Assembly (NCBI GenBank): GCA_964016985.1
Contig: OZ024837.1
Location: 35,718,591 to 35,782,590 of the forward strand
From: Anodontia alba
Lineage: Eukaryota > Mollusca > Bivalvia > Lucinida > Lucinidae
Length of the DNA: 64,000 nucleotides
Direction of reading: 5' to 3'
The notes below the pieces were generated by a model, which did no database searches, had not been told where the DNA came from, and was given only the letters and a program-made list of their open reading frames with translations. The translations under genes and the position numbers were made by a program. This document shows positions 12,081 through 23,676 of this stretch, piece after piece (positions within the stretch are counted from its first letter, which is position 1; each line of letters begins with the position of its first letter).

Positions 12081-12182
12081 TGTGTGTGTGTGTGTGTTTT
12101 GTTGTTGTTTTTGTGTGTGTGTGTTTTTGTTGTTTTTTGTTTTGGTTTGTTTGTTTGTTGTTTTTTTTTTTTTTTTTTTTTT
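12048..12182. repeat. TTG/TG/T-rich microsatellite
   Basis: TTG steps, then TG, then a 22-T run. Open frames over it are low-complexity artefacts. Confidence 0.9.
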
Positions 12183-13119
12183 CATCAATATATTCCACAA
12201 TGTCCTCGGACTTTGTCTGCAGGCAATCGAGATCCTGATCAGGCAGAAAACACATGTTAATCTGAGTGTACACATTACACATGGGTCCTTTTTCATGCTG
12301 CATATCATATGATGGGCAATACAGAAAAAGGCCCTTACGCAAATTTGCAGTCTGCACATTCGTTGTCCGCTTACAAAATCATCAGATAGTGTTTCTTATC
12401 ACATGACCGTCAAGTTATTCAGTGATATAACCCATGTCATCAAAAATCATATAACCACACGTGTAATAACACCTGCAAGGCTTTCCATTGGTTAGCCTAA
12501 TTACCATCATTATTATTCGTATTACTCCACTTGTTGATAGCAACCAAGATGGAGTCCGCTTTCGTTGATTGTACAACTTTCACTTTTGAAACAGATCCTG
12601 CCTTAAATGGAAGACACAACACAATCACAGTGTGAATAATACGGCTACCAGAAATATTCATGGTGGTTTAAATTCGATCTTTTCCGGCAACATGTTTGTA
12701 GGCACTTTCAATGTTGTCAAATAGTCAATGAAAAACTTTCACCGCCTCCAAAAAAGCATTGGAGGATAACATGACTCTGACAGTCAATAAATGTATCAAA
12801 TTAAAATCCAAGCTACAATTAAAACGTTTCATATCTTTGGAAATCTGTCATTTACTTGAGTGTGTCAGCCACCGTATAAGCTGTATTGATCAATGTCAAT
12901 GACCTTTAAATACAACAGCTGGCTGTGGGGGATTTCCCCACTGATTCTCAGTGAGGTAATGACACGCTGCATGACGTTCAATGGAATATTTAGTTTTGAA
13001 TTGATTTATTCAGATGAAATATTAGATCAAATAAAAATCATCATCATCATTTCCTATAGTTTAGCGAAATAATAAATGGCATATTTATCTTGTTTCCAGT
13101 TATTTTCGGTACTTATTAA

Positions 13120-14228
13120 ACAAGAATATCGGTGAAACCGATGGATGCTCCCCGAACATGCAATAGTCGGAACAGGAAACATTATCCTAGATAAAGAGCG
13201 GTATACTGCACTAGAGCAAAAACAAAGTTTTTCTAAAAATAGCCACAGTGACCTTGACCTTGAGCCCAGGACCCTGAATGTCGAACATGCTCAAGATATT
13301 TAAAAGCTGCAGTGACCTTGACATTGAGCCCAGGACACTGGAAATTAAAATTGCTTGAGATGTTATCATACTCAACATTTTTGTGAAATTATATTAAAAT
13401 CCATCAATAAATCTAGGCACTAGAGCAAAAACAAAGTTTTTCTAAAAATAGCCACAGTGACCTTGACCTTGAGCCCAGGACCCTGAATGTCAAACATGCT
13501 CAAGATATTATCATACCCAACATTTGTTTGAAGTTATATCAAAATCCATCAATAAATGTAGGCACTAGAGTGTTGACAAATTCTTTTCTAAAAATAGCCA
13601 GTGACCTTACACTGCAGCTTTAAACAAAGTAGCATGACTCTGTGACAAATCATCTAACCAGAAAGATTGAACAATATGCGCATCCCCTATTGCTGCTTAA
13701 GATTCCATTAAAATTTCGTTGAATTTCTGCCAGTATTTGCTAAGAATTTGCGTGGACACGAACAGTACCCTATATATTCATGCAGAACTCATCAAAGGGC
13801 AATAACTCTTGGAAAAATCATCGAACCAGAACACGCAGGTGATATGCACATCCACCTTCCATACTTAATATTCCCATGAAGTTTCAATGAAATCCGACTA
13901 GTAGTTTCCGAGAATTCGCGTGGACACGAACAGTACCCTATATATTCATGCAGAACTCATCAAAGGGCAATAACTCTTGGAAAAATCATCGAACCAGAAC
14001 ACGCAGGTGATATGCGCATCCACCTTTGATACTTAATATTCCCATGAAGTTTCATTGAAATCCGACAAGCAGTTTCCGAGAATTTGCGTGGACAAGAGCG
14101 GGACGGACGCACGGACGCACGGACACACGGACGTACGGACGCACGGACGCACGGACACACGGACGCACGGACGCACGGACGAAGCGGCGACTATATGCTC
14201 CCCCGAAATTCTTCGGGGAGCATAATAA
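13120..14228. mobile_element. Pearl/Helentron-like element, type A
   Basis: Starts ACAAGAATATCGGTG. Then come repeated blocks with GTGACCTTGACCTTGAGCC (13240-13600), a ~169 bp core unit repeated (CACGAACAGTACCC at 13756 and 13925), an 8 bp-step GGACGCAC microsatellite (14092-14180), and a terminal hairpin, GCTCCCCCGAAATTCTTCGG. This order matches the pearl elements described from bivalves, which are now thought to be non-autonomous Helitron relatives. Confidence 0.75.
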
Positions 14229-14361
14229 TATGCAAACTATTTTTGTTGCGTAGTACTATTGAATCCTTGGTAGTGAGTTGTTTCGCTTAGCTATGGAAAG
14301 CCGTTATCTCAATATATTTTGTGCATTTTTTTGTCATCGGAAGGGCCGTGTGATAAACAGA

Positions 14362-14514
14362 ATCTTACATTCGTGGTCATTTAATTAATATGAAATTTAT
14401 GAAACTCGTTTGGTAATTTCGGTATTTTGCTCGCCAAGGCTCGCAAAATACCGAAAATACCCACTCATTTCATAAATTTCATATGAAATGACCACTCATG
14501 TAAGATCCTCTATA
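14362..14514. repeat. Foldback, family 5
   Basis: ATCTTACATTCGTGGTCAT... is inverted as ATGACCACTCATGTAAGAT, with an inner palindrome CGGTATTTTGC and apex CTCGCCAAGGCTCG. Confidence 0.7.
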
Positions 14515-14662
14515 TATGTGAACGAACAGAGAATGTCCAGATCAGACTGCACAGATGCGCATGCTGATCTGGACCTTCTTGCCCGCAAATTGCTTAAGGG
14601 CCCTTTTCATACATTGTGCATCAGATGATTTCAATGCAAGAAGAGCTTATCCCATTTTCTTT

Positions 14663-14897
14663 ATGCAAACCTGCCTATTCAAATATACGGAATATTTTAC
14701 CACCAAAAATTGAAAATGTTCAGATTCTTAGAATTCTTCAAATTTTTAGAACCGCGGCGCTGCGGTTCTAACGCGTACCCACAATCTATGTTTTTAAGCA
14801 GAAATAAGAAAAATAATGTATACCCCTGTAATCCCAGTTTTACTATATAAAATGGAGGTTTAAGGAGGTAAAAATTATATAGGCATGTTTTCGTGAT
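14663..14897. mobile_element. Hairpin MITE, family 1, damaged
   Basis: Both ends are recognisable (CTGCCTATTCAAATATA; ATGTTTTCGTGAT). The left hairpin arm is mostly lost; the remaining apex is AACCGCGGCGCTGCGGTT. Confidence 0.7.
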
Positions 14898-14934
14898 CTC
14901 GGGGAAATCCCCAAAAGGGTAATGTGCAAATACT

Positions 14935-14993
14935 GCAGACCTAGATCAGATACCACATATCGCGGCATCTGATCTAGGTCTACACTATTTGCA
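14935..14993. repeat. Short foldback, family 3
   Basis: TGCAAATACTGCAGACC and GGTCTACACTATTTGCA arms around AGATCAGATACC; directly follows a family-1 MITE end. Confidence 0.65.
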
Positions 14994-15416
14994 TTAAATA
15001 CAGGAATTTCTATAAAACATTATAGCTATTAAAAACTAACTGGACATCCTGCTTTTGGAAACAGACCGGTCCAAAACGATGTGACAGAAAAGTCCACTAC
15101 ACTTGACGTAAGTGGGTTAAGAAGTATGGAGACATTTTCGTGGGGGTGGGGGGGGGGGGAGACAGCTGTTAAAAAAATGGTTTGTTTCCCTTCTTAAAAG
15201 GAGTCTGCTCTAAACGTAAGAATTGGTTCTTCTTACAGTACCTTCCCTTTTCATTTCTAGTTCCAGATAAAGCAAGCAACACAGTGATATTTTAGGAAAT
15301 ATTTTTTTTATTTTTTGCAATAAAGCATAGCGTGTGGGTATTCAGTGGAAACGCCTTGCTGAGTGGATTACAATGAGAACCCATAGGCTATGTTCAAGTG
15401 CAAAACTAAAAAAAAA

Positions 15417-17615
15417 ACAAGAGGACCATGATGGTCCTATATCGCTCACCTGACCAAACAGATTTGCATATTTACTGTTGAAGTTTCAGCCAAGTTCACT
15501 GCTCTAGGATTTTTGTATAAACTTTATAGCACTAACCACCCCCACCCCCCTCCACCACACCCCCGGCCATGTTTTTTTACAAATCTTGACAACTTGAACT
15601 GAATCTTAAAAGAGGGTCACCAAAGGAACATTTCTGCCAAGTTATATTGAAATTGGTCCAGTGGTTTAAAAAGTTTTATATAGCTATAAAGCCCTACGCC
15701 CTAACGGCCATTTTTTTGACGAATCATGACAGCTTGAACAAACTTGGTAGAGGGTCACCAAAGGAACATTCCTGCCAAGTTATATTGAAATCTGTTCAGT
15801 GGTTTCTGACAAGAAGATTTTTAAAGTTTTCTATTTAGATATATAGGGAAAACAAGAAGATTTTTTTTTTCAAGTTTTCTATATAGATATATAGGGAAAA
15901 TAAGCCCCACCCCCTTGCAGCCATATTTTTTGACGAATCATGATGGCTTGAACAACCTTGGAAGAGGGTGACCAAAGACACATTCCGTCCAAGTTATATT
16001 GAAATCAGTCCATTGGTGTCTGCCAAGAAGTTTTTTAAAGTTTTCTATATAGATACATATATAGGGAAAATAAGCCCTGCCCCCTGGCGGCCATGTTTTT
16101 TGACAAATCCAATCGGCTTGAACAATCTTGGTAGAGGATCACCAAAAGAACATTTCTGCAAAATTATATGGAAATCGGTCCAGTGGTTTGGGACAAGATG
16201 ATTTTTACATTTTTCTATATATAGGGAAAATAAGCCCCGCCCCCTGGCGGCCATGTTTTTTGACAAATCCAAATGAATCGAACAATCTTGGTAGAGGATC
16301 ACTAAAGGAGCATTTCTGCAAAATTATATGGAAATCGGTCCAGTGGTTCTGACAAGAAGATTTTTAAAGTTTTCTATATAGATATATAGGGAAAATAAGC
16401 CCCGCCCCCTGGCGGCCATGTTTTTTGACTAATCGAAATGGCTCGAACAATCTTGGTAGAGGATCACCAAAGGAACATTTCTGCAAAATTATATTGAAAT
16501 CGGTCCAGTGGTTTCGGACGAGATGATTTTTAAAGTTTTCTATATAGATATATAAGGGAAATAAGCCCCGCCCCCTGGCGGCCATGTTTTTGACGAATCC
16601 AAATGGCCTGAACAATCTTGGTAGAGGATCACCAAAGGAACATTTCCGCAAAATTATATGGAAATCAGTCCTGCGGTTTCTGACAAGAAGATATTTTAAG
16701 TTTTCTATATAGATATATAGGGTAAATAAGCCCCGCCCCTAGCGGCCATGTTTTTTGACGAATCCAAATGGCTCGAACAATCTTGGTAGAGGATCACCAA
16801 AGGAACATTTCTGCAAAATTATATGGAAATCGGTCCAGTGGTTTCTGACAAGAAGATTTTTAAAGTTTTCTATATAGATATATAGGGAAATTAAGCCCCG
16901 CCCCCTGGCGGCCATGTTTTTTGACGAATCCAAATGGCTTGAACAATCTTGGTAGAGGATCACTAAAGGAACATTTTTGCAAAATTATATTGAAATCGTT
17001 CCAGTGGTTTCTGACAAGAAGATTTTTAAAGTTTTCTATATAGATATATCGGGAAAATAAGCCCCGCCCCCTGGCGGCCATGTTTTTTGACGAATCCAAA
17101 TGGCCTGAACAATCTTGGTAGAGGATCACCAAAGGAACATTTCTGCAAAATTACATTGAAATTGGTCCAGTGGTTTCTGACAAGAAGATTTTTAAAGTTT
17201 TCTATATAGATACATAGGGAAAATAAGCCCCGCCCCCTGGCGGCCATGTTTTTTGACGAATCCAAATGGCTTGAACAATCTTGGTAGAGGATCACCAAAG
17301 GAACATTTTTGCAAAATTATATTGAAATCGGTCCAGTGGTTTCTGACAAGAAGATTTTTTAAGTTTTTAGTTAAAAAATCTATTTTTAGCTCCTGAGACC
17401 TAGATATGCAATGGACCGGAACCATTTGAGCAACTTTGAAAGAGGACCAACCAAGGATCATTCCTGTGAAGTTTGGTCAAAATCCAATCAGTGGTTTAGG
17501 GGGAGATGTTGTTTAAAGAGAAATTCGGACGGACGGACGGACATACGGACGACGACGACGACGGACGGTGAGTGATCACAAAAGCTCACCTTCAGCTTTC
17601 AGTTCAGGTGAGCTA
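15417..17615. mobile_element. Pearl-like element, type B, long core array
   Basis: Starts ACAAGAGGACCATGATGG, TATATCGCTCACCTG and ends TCAGTTCAGGTGAGCTA, giving inverted end motifs. The core is about ten units of ~166 bp (the CCCCTGGCGG block at 16241, 16406 and 16572). A GGAC/GAC microsatellite (17525-17570) lies just before the 3' end. There are no coding functions; the short open frames are by-products of the repeat. Confidence 0.85.
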
Positions 17616-17639
17616 AACATTCTGGAGAAGCTAAGTAAA

Positions 17640-17876
17640 ATGCGCCAGCGCACGACAGAACCTACAATAAGACGTGTTACCAGCAAATATTGAAATCAGC
17701 CTGTACATCCACACAGTATGGCAAGGGATCTCGTTCATCCCTCATTGAATAGCCCGGAGGCTGTAGAAGACATATGTGATCAGCGAAGACTCTGGTCAGA
17801 TTGCGCGGATACGCAGGTTGATCTGCGTCTTCGCTGGTCGCACAAGTCGTATTGTAGGTTTTGTCGTGCGCTGACC
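17640..17876. mobile_element. Foldback MITE, family 7
   Basis: Long inverted termini (GCGCCAGCGCACGACAGAACC against GTTTTGTCGTGCGCTGAC, with ATAAGACGTG and CGTATTGTAGG inside) and an inner pair, GATCAGCGAAGACTC and GTCTTCGCTGG. Confidence 0.7.
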
Positions 17877-18086
17877 CTAATCATATTAGCATATAGCCTA
17901 TATCTCCTAGACGCTGGTCACTGGACAAGTTCCAGTATAAAGGAACGGCTTTACAACATGGTTCATGATAGCAGAGTTTTTGATAGAATAATTCCGTACA
18001 CTACAGTTTTGGATATACATGTAACACCGTTAAAAAGAACGGATCAGACCCCAAGAGTGTTGTATTCAAACATAAATGTATATAGT

Positions 18087-18365
18087 CATCAGGAAAACAT
18101 GCCTATATAATTTTGACCCCCTTATACCCCACTTTTATATAGTAAAACTGGGTTTTCAAGGGGTATACATTATTTTTCTTATTTCTGCTCAAAAACATAG
18201 ATTGTGGGTACTCGTTAGAACCGCCTCGGCGAGGCGGTTCTAACGAGTACCCACAATCTATGTTTTGAGCAGAAATATGAAAGATATCAGGGTTTTTTAT
18301 CTGAAAATTTTCAGTGTTTGGAGGTGAAAGTTTCCATATATTTGAATAGGCGTGTTTCGTAATGA
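18087..18365. mobile_element. Hairpin MITE, family 1
   Basis: Full-length copy in the CATCA...TAATG orientation, with a near-perfect ~48 bp arm palindrome and apex GCCTCGGCGAGGC. Confidence 0.85.
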
Positions 18366-18369
18366 TATA

Positions 18370-18600
18370 GGAAAAGGGCCATGGATGGTCATTTTCTATA
18401 TAATTTGTTCTTTTTTTTTTTTTTTTTGTATCCATGTTGTATTCAACAAATTCAAACAAATATGCAAAGAGGTTATTGTTCTATATGGTCTGTATATTTT
18501 GTTTGGATAAAACACAGCTTCATAGCTTATACGTTTTTACATATGGATCCAAGCAATAGTGTTAAAAAGAGGTTGTGGGATAATTATACAGAAGTAAACA
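18370..18600. mobile_element. Relic of the MITE at 50717-50940
   Basis: Shares GATGGTCATTTTCTATATAA, TATGGATCCAAGCAATAG and TGTTAAAAAGAGGTTGTGG with the younger copy. The left end is lost and a T-run is inserted. Confidence 0.5.
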
Positions 18601-18815
18601 TAGTGTTGCTCTTAAGTTTATTTGCAAACAATAACAAAGAGTACCATGATAAAACAAAGAATAATACATGTAAACCAAATGTTGGTTAAAAGATTGATTT
18701 GACAAACTATTCTATTTCAAACCATTTAATAGCAAAAGCCATACAGACAGCCAATACATGTATAAGTAAAGGTCCTAAAATTTCGTGCACAAAAGTTTCT
18801 GGCAAAAAGGCATAT

Positions 18816-18858
18816 GCAAACAGTGTAGAACCAGATGATCAGGGTCTACACTCTTTGC
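18816..18858. repeat. Short foldback, family 3, tip shortened
   Basis: GCAAACAGTGTAGAACC and GGGTCTACACTCTTTGC arms separated by only AGATGATCA. Confidence 0.55.
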
Positions 18859-19084
18859 CATTCTACTAAGAACTTTAAGAATTCGTTGCACAAAAAGCAA
18901 AAAAATAAGCAGAGAAAATGTGAAGAAAAGAGCTCAAAATTTTTGGACATTTACCGTAATTGTGAATGGCATCAAAACAGGGCAGTAGCACTGCAGATTT
19001 GTTTGCTGCTGTTTAGCCGCAGATAGGGAATAGAATCCTTCTTGTCAAAGAGTTTCGATCACTGCGTGATACACCGGGAAAATA

Positions 19085-19220
19085 TTATAAGGATTTATCT
19101 TTGCTGTGAGGGGTAGATAAAAAACTATCTGGCATCATGAGGCTTGCCGAGTGATGCCAGACTGTGATCGCGAGGGACTGAATTTTCTATTTACCCCTCA
19201 CACCCATAACAGATTCTTTT
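19085..19220. repeat. Hairpin with GAGGCTTGCCGAG apex
   Basis: Arms TGAGGGGTAGATAAAA and ATTTACCCCTCA, inner arms TCTGGCATCA and TGATGCCAGA, apex GAGGCTTGCCGAG. Confidence 0.6.
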
Positions 19221-19523
19221 TACTGCACATCTTTCATTTCTGAACGTAGATTTTTTAATAATGCAGTCACTTCGATTGCTGACGTCCGCCATATTGTGAT
19301 GTCATTGTGGCGTTTAATGACGTCATTACGTTTAATGACGTAATTCTTAACAATGGCTTACGTGACGTCCATTAGAAGTACGTGAGAATTCTCGATTTTT
19401 ATCCTACCTTGGATAGCATAACTTGAGTAGGGTAAGAATTTCTATCCCAGGGTTAAATCCAGGATTTCTTTATCTGATGGGCAAGAAAATGAAGTTATCA
19501 AAGAGAGGAAACAGTCACAAACA

Positions 19524-19680
19524 CCCTTTCCAAGGCTTTCGTATCCTTTCCAAGGCTTTCACATCCTTTCCAAGGCATTCATATCCTTTCCAAGGCATTC
19601 ATATCCTTTCCAAGGCTTTCATATCCTTTGCAAGGCTTTCACATCCATTCCAAGGCTTTCACATCCTTTCCAAGGCTTTG
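19524..19680. repeat. 20 bp minisatellite
   Basis: About eight copies of ATCCTTTCCAAGGCTTTCAC with small changes. An open frame crosses it, but the translation is only the repeat. Confidence 0.9.
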
Positions 19681-19981
19681 AAAAAAGAAATGAGAAAAAA
19701 CAATGACAAGACATATACGACAAAGTTGCAATAACTGACATACAAGCTAGGAACTGCAACTGCGGAAATGCCTTGGGGTGGTCGGCAGGAACAACTAGAG
19801 GGGATAAGAGTTGCTTAAACTAACCATAGCTGTGAATAAGAAAAGTATTCAGATGAATATTTTTCTTGTTTCACTATTACAATTTGGGTACATATTTTTA
19901 CAGAACAATCAGAAATATATCAATGCTTTTTGCTTGAAATGCATGAATTTTAAGAATGAGTTTTAGTCTCACAATATTGAG

Positions 19982-20079
19982 GATCTCACATTCGTGGTCA
20001 TTTTATATGAAATTTATGAAACGAGCCTTTGGTTGGCGAGTTTCATGAATTTCATATGAAATGACAACGAATGTAAGAT
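19982..20079. repeat. Foldback, family 5
   Basis: The same arms as at 14362-14514 (TCACATTCGTGGTCATTT; AAATGACAACGAATGTAAG) with apex CGAGCCTTTGGTTGGCGAG. Confidence 0.65.
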
Positions 20080-20341
20080 TATCGTATGACTTTTAAACTG
20101 TACTTTGAAGCTAAACTGTTTTTCAAACGAAAACATAACATCTTCACAGACGCCGTGATGAATTTATGAACCTGTAACGAAGTGCTATGTAACGCGTTTT
20201 CATACATTTTTTTATTTGCATTGTTTTTCTCCTTCGGAGACAAGTTGCATGAACTGTCAAAGCCTACTTTCTAAAAAATATGAAAAATATTAATCATTTG
20301 TTGTCTGCTGAATTTGCCCTTAGCGAGTTAAGTGTTAATAC

Positions 20342-20622
20342 CATCACGAAAACACGCCTATATAATTTTGACCCCCTTAAACCCCACTTTTATATAGTAA
20401 AACTGGGGTTTACAGGGGTATATATTATTTTTCTTATTTCGGCTCAAAAACATAGAATGTGGGTACTCGTTAGAACCGCCTCGCCGAGGCGGTTCTAACG
20501 AGTACCCACAATCCATGTTTTGAGCAGAAATGTGAAAAATATCAGAATTTTTTATCTGATTTTTTTTCCTGTTTTGGGTTGTAAAATTTTCAATATATTT
20601 GAATAGGCATGTTTTTGTAATG
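20342..20622. mobile_element. Hairpin MITE, family 1
   Basis: Full-length, CATCACGAAAACACGC to TTTTTGTAATG. The apex is GCCTCGCCGAGGC. The arms carry a few non-compensating differences (AGAATGTGGG on the left, CCCACAATCC on the right). Confidence 0.85.
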
Positions 20623-20841
20623 CTAGCAACTATGATAGAGATATTGATAAACAGGTTTGACTGATTTTGCCCACAGTATTCACAGCAAATGAGCAATATT
20701 GAGGATTTTAAGTCATATTCGAAACACGATAACACGCAATATGTTAGACGTATGCTGATAAACAAAACAAAATACAATATGGTATTTTACTATGCCTTCA
20801 CTCGAATCAATATTCGATTTTCCTCCGCTTTAAACTGACTT

Positions 20842-20980
20842 CTTCTGCACCTTTAGTATCTTAAGTCCTCCGAACCTAGTCCGAACAATATTTTTCCACT
20901 CTTAAGGGGCTGTGTCATTCGCTTCCTGCGTGGTGTTCTTTTCGTTTGCAGTCTCTGGCATCGTGGGTGAACGAGTGTCA
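20842..20980 (-). pseudogene. First-exon-like ORF, copy 1, disrupted
   Basis: Homologous to the middle copy at 22470-22600: from ATG 20961 it reads MPETANEKNTTQEANDTAP, then a TAA stop, then resumes with RFGGLKILKVQKK. The acceptor AG of the other copies is TG here (GCTTTCTGACA against GCTTTCAGACA). Both the splice site and the frame are therefore broken. Confidence 0.45.
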
Positions 20981-21337
20981 GAAAGCTAAACATATTTTAT
21001 AATTGGTCAGAAGTACACACTGTTATCTCAAGGTCACGCAAGATGAAATGTACATATATGTCAGGAATAGCCTTTGATTGTCCTGTCGCTCTGTCGCAAG
21101 AGATGGTATTCGCTAATAATTCTTTTGGTGCCCCAATACTTAGAATAAATATTGTAGTTCATATCAGACGACATTTCTGATTTTGAGTACGCTTAACCCT
21201 CCGCCCTTGAGTTTCTGAAGTGAACCCATCTTTGAATTAAAACATATCCACTGCCTTAAACATGGGTTTCAGAGTAAAATAAAAAAAATAAAAAAAACAG
21301 AATGGCAAATATTGTAGATCCAAATGAAGGGTTTTTA

Positions 21338-21372
21338 TTGTGACCACTTCCTGGACTTTTCTCTTACCTTTT
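21338..21372 (+). mobile_element. Small retroelement end fragment
   Basis: TTGTGACCACTTCCTGG with TTTTCTCTTACC matches the extreme end of the terminal repeat at about 8540-8575. Probably a trace of an old insertion or a chance short match. Confidence 0.35.
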
Positions 21373-21982
21373 TTTCTTTAATTTGAATCTACACTGTTTA
21401 CACAAGTATCTGTTTTGGTCTACCAGGCTGAAAGGGTTAACGTAAAGCAAGTAACTTACTTTTAGGAGATTGGATAGATTTAGAAAACTCTTCATCATTT
21501 CGTACAATATTTGTGACTTCCCATTTGCTTACCTGGACCCAAGACTCATCTGAAAAGAGGTCTTCGCTAACCGAAAAGAATTTACTTCCCTTGGGAGCAA
21601 ATTCTTTCTTTTAAGAGAAGACTCTTTTTCATAAGGCAGGCAATCATCCATTTGGGCAGAAATAACTCCTTTGAAAAGAAATCCATTTGCTTTAAATCGG
21701 TAGTGAGCTGTCATTGTAGATAGAGTTTAGACAGTCTACAGCTGAAAGATGTTTATGTACTCAAAAAGCCACAGATGTTAACAAATTACAATTTATCACC
21801 TAAACAAATAAATACATATAATTTTCATATAAGACTAAACCAAGCAAAACTAAAAAATAAACCTTTATGCATATGCAAATAGCAAAGAACCAGATCAAAA
21901 TGTATACCTTCTCAGTCTGATCAAGGACTGTCTGCCATTCTACATGGCAAAGTGTGCATAAAGACATAGACATAGCACACCA

Positions 21983-22429
21983 TATGGGGATCAAACATGG
22001 TTTTTCATGCATTAACATTCGCCAAGCCCCGTGGGAGGTGTTGAAAACCGAGGCCGAAGGCCGCGGTTTTCAACACCTTCCAAGGGACCTGGATATTGTT
22101 AATGCATTGAAAACCATTTTCGATCGCTATTATTGCATAAAAACTGAAAACATTTGCTACATTTCGTGTTATTCCTTGCACTATTTTGTTTCGCCGTTTC
22201 ACCGATGTCTCGCGAACGTAATTTCGACGGACTATGCTCGTTCTAGGGCCGGGCAGTACACATCCCGGAACGGCAGCAAATCTGAGGCCCCGGTACGATC
22301 ATAATGAAAGTTGCGTAGCCGTGCATTAACAGCGCGTGAATTCCCTTGTTAATACACGGCTTTTCGCCGGTTAATGCACGGCTGTTAATAACGTGCGACA
22401 CTGCTTTTTATGCAATAATGCTTGTTAAC
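21983..22429. mobile_element. MITE family 4, copy 1
   Basis: A ~445 bp element from TGGGGATCAAACATGG to TTTTTATGCAATAATG. An inner palindrome (GAGGTGTTGAAAACCG with apex AGGCCGAAGGCC) lies near one end, and a GTGCATTAACAGC inverted pair near the other. Sits between the first and second units of the triplicated segment. Confidence 0.75.
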
Positions 22430-22469
22430 ATTTGCAGACAGCATTTTGATATACATGTACATTTCTTAT

Positions 22470-22600
22470 TTTTTTCTTCGGCATCTTAAGGCCTCCAAAA
22501 GCAGTCAGAACAATATTCCACTCTTCAGGCGCTGCGGTGGCCCGCTCCTCCGTTGTGTTCTCTTCGTTTGCAGTTTCCGTCATGTTGGATGAGGGAGTGT
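22470..22600 (-). CDS. First-exon-like ORF, middle copy of three
   Basis: An acceptor-like TTAGCTTTCAG is followed by 17 bases and then ATG (22583). The frame reads MTETANEENTTEERATAA, then PEEWNIVLTAFGGLKMPK, with no stop inside the aligned part. It is the only one of three tandem copies with both an open frame and an intact acceptor AG. The other copies end in a shared AAG|GTGCAG that could be a donor, but here that is AAG|AAAAAA, so splicing may have been lost. The product is not recognised; it could equally be part of a low-copy repeat. Confidence 0.4.
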
Positions 22601-22894
22601 CTGAAAGCTAAACAGATACTATAATTGGTCAGAAGTACATTGTGTTATCTCAAAGTCACATAAGATGAAATGTACAGACCTCATACAAACAGCCTTGGAT
22701 TGTCCTGTCGGCCTGTCGAAAGAGATGACATTTGCTATTGATTCTTTTTCTCTTTCTTATTTTGAATTTTCATTCTCGAATGCGGAGATACGTCAGAAAA
22801 GGAACCAATCCAAAAAATGGTGTTATTTCACTGCCTCCTGTCGATAACTTCTATTTATTATCTACATAGCAATTTGTCGTTTGCTGATTTAGCC

Positions 22895-22897
<3 letters not shown>

Positions 22898-22941
<44 letters not shown>
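22898..22941. repeat. (TG)n microsatellite
   Basis: About 22 TG repeats followed by a G-rich stretch, within unit 2 of the triplicated segment. Confidence 0.95.
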
Positions 22942-22942
<1 letters not shown>

Positions 22943-23529
22943 TGGGGGTGTGGGGGCGGGGTTGTGTCCTAATACTTCTGGTAAATGTGTAAATATCGTA
23001 GTTTATATGATATTTCTGGTTAAGAGTATGCATAACCCTCCACCCCTGAGTTTCTGAAGTGGACACTTCCATCTCCGAATTTAAAGATGTCAACTGCCTC
23101 GAAAAGGGTTTCAGAGTATAATAATGATAATAATAATAATAAAAAAAAACAGAATAACAAACATTGTAGATCCGGATGAGAAGACTCTTTCCCAGCAGTC
23201 CCCTTGGACCTACACTATTTGCACAGGTATTTGTTTTGGTCTGCCGAAAGACTCCTAGGTACACGAAAAGACACAAATATCAACAAATTACAAAATTGAT
23301 CACCTTAAAATAACCATAACTTACATAATTTTCATATGAGATCAAAGCAAGCAAAACTGAAAAATAAACCTTTAATTTGTGCAAACAGCATAGAACCAGA
23401 TTGAACTGTTTACCTGCTCAGTCTGATCAAGGTCTAAGCTGTCTGCTATTCTGCATGGCTTAGTGTGCATAAATACAGACACATAACATACTATACATTT
23501 TCAGACAAGATTCTAAAACATGTATACTT

Positions 23530-23676
23530 CTTATTTTTTATTCTGCACCTTCAGCATCTTAAGTCCTCCAAAACAAGTCAGATCAGTACTATTACATTCT
23601 TCAGGGGGTGGGATGGCCCCCTCCTCTGTGGAGTTCCCTTCGTTTGCAATCTAGGTCATGTTGGCTGAACCAGTGT
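23530..23676 (-). pseudogene. First-exon-like ORF, copy 3, disrupted
   Basis: Third homologue of the 22470-22600 exon. From ATG 23659 the third codon is a stop (MT, stop, IANEGNSTEEG), while the rest (CFGGLKMLKVQNK) aligns well. The acceptor is moved by a 4-base insertion (CTTTCATTCAG). Confidence 0.45.

Larger units (their letters stand above)
10766..13119. other. No gene seen
   Basis: Apart from the dispersed repeat at 11046-11230 and the microsatellite at 12048-12182, this is unique-looking AT-rich DNA without credible exons. Confidence 0.5.

Noticed and set aside
12012..12359. Long open frames over the TTG/T-rich stretch, in both strands
   Set aside because: The translations are poly-Val/Cys/Phe or poly-Lys/Gln/Thr strings from simple sequence, not proteins.
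14092..14180. Telomere-like array
   Set aside because: GGACGCAC steps are the microsatellite of a pearl-like element, not TTAGGG repeats.
16045..17461. A ladder of 70-95 codon frames with HLDSSKNMAARGRG motifs
   Set aside because: They repeat every ~166 bp because they lie on the pearl-like core units; stops and frameshifts vary from unit to unit.
22851..23276. 141-codon minus-strand frame
   Set aside because: Largely (HT)n from the (TG)n microsatellite, with no plausible domain.
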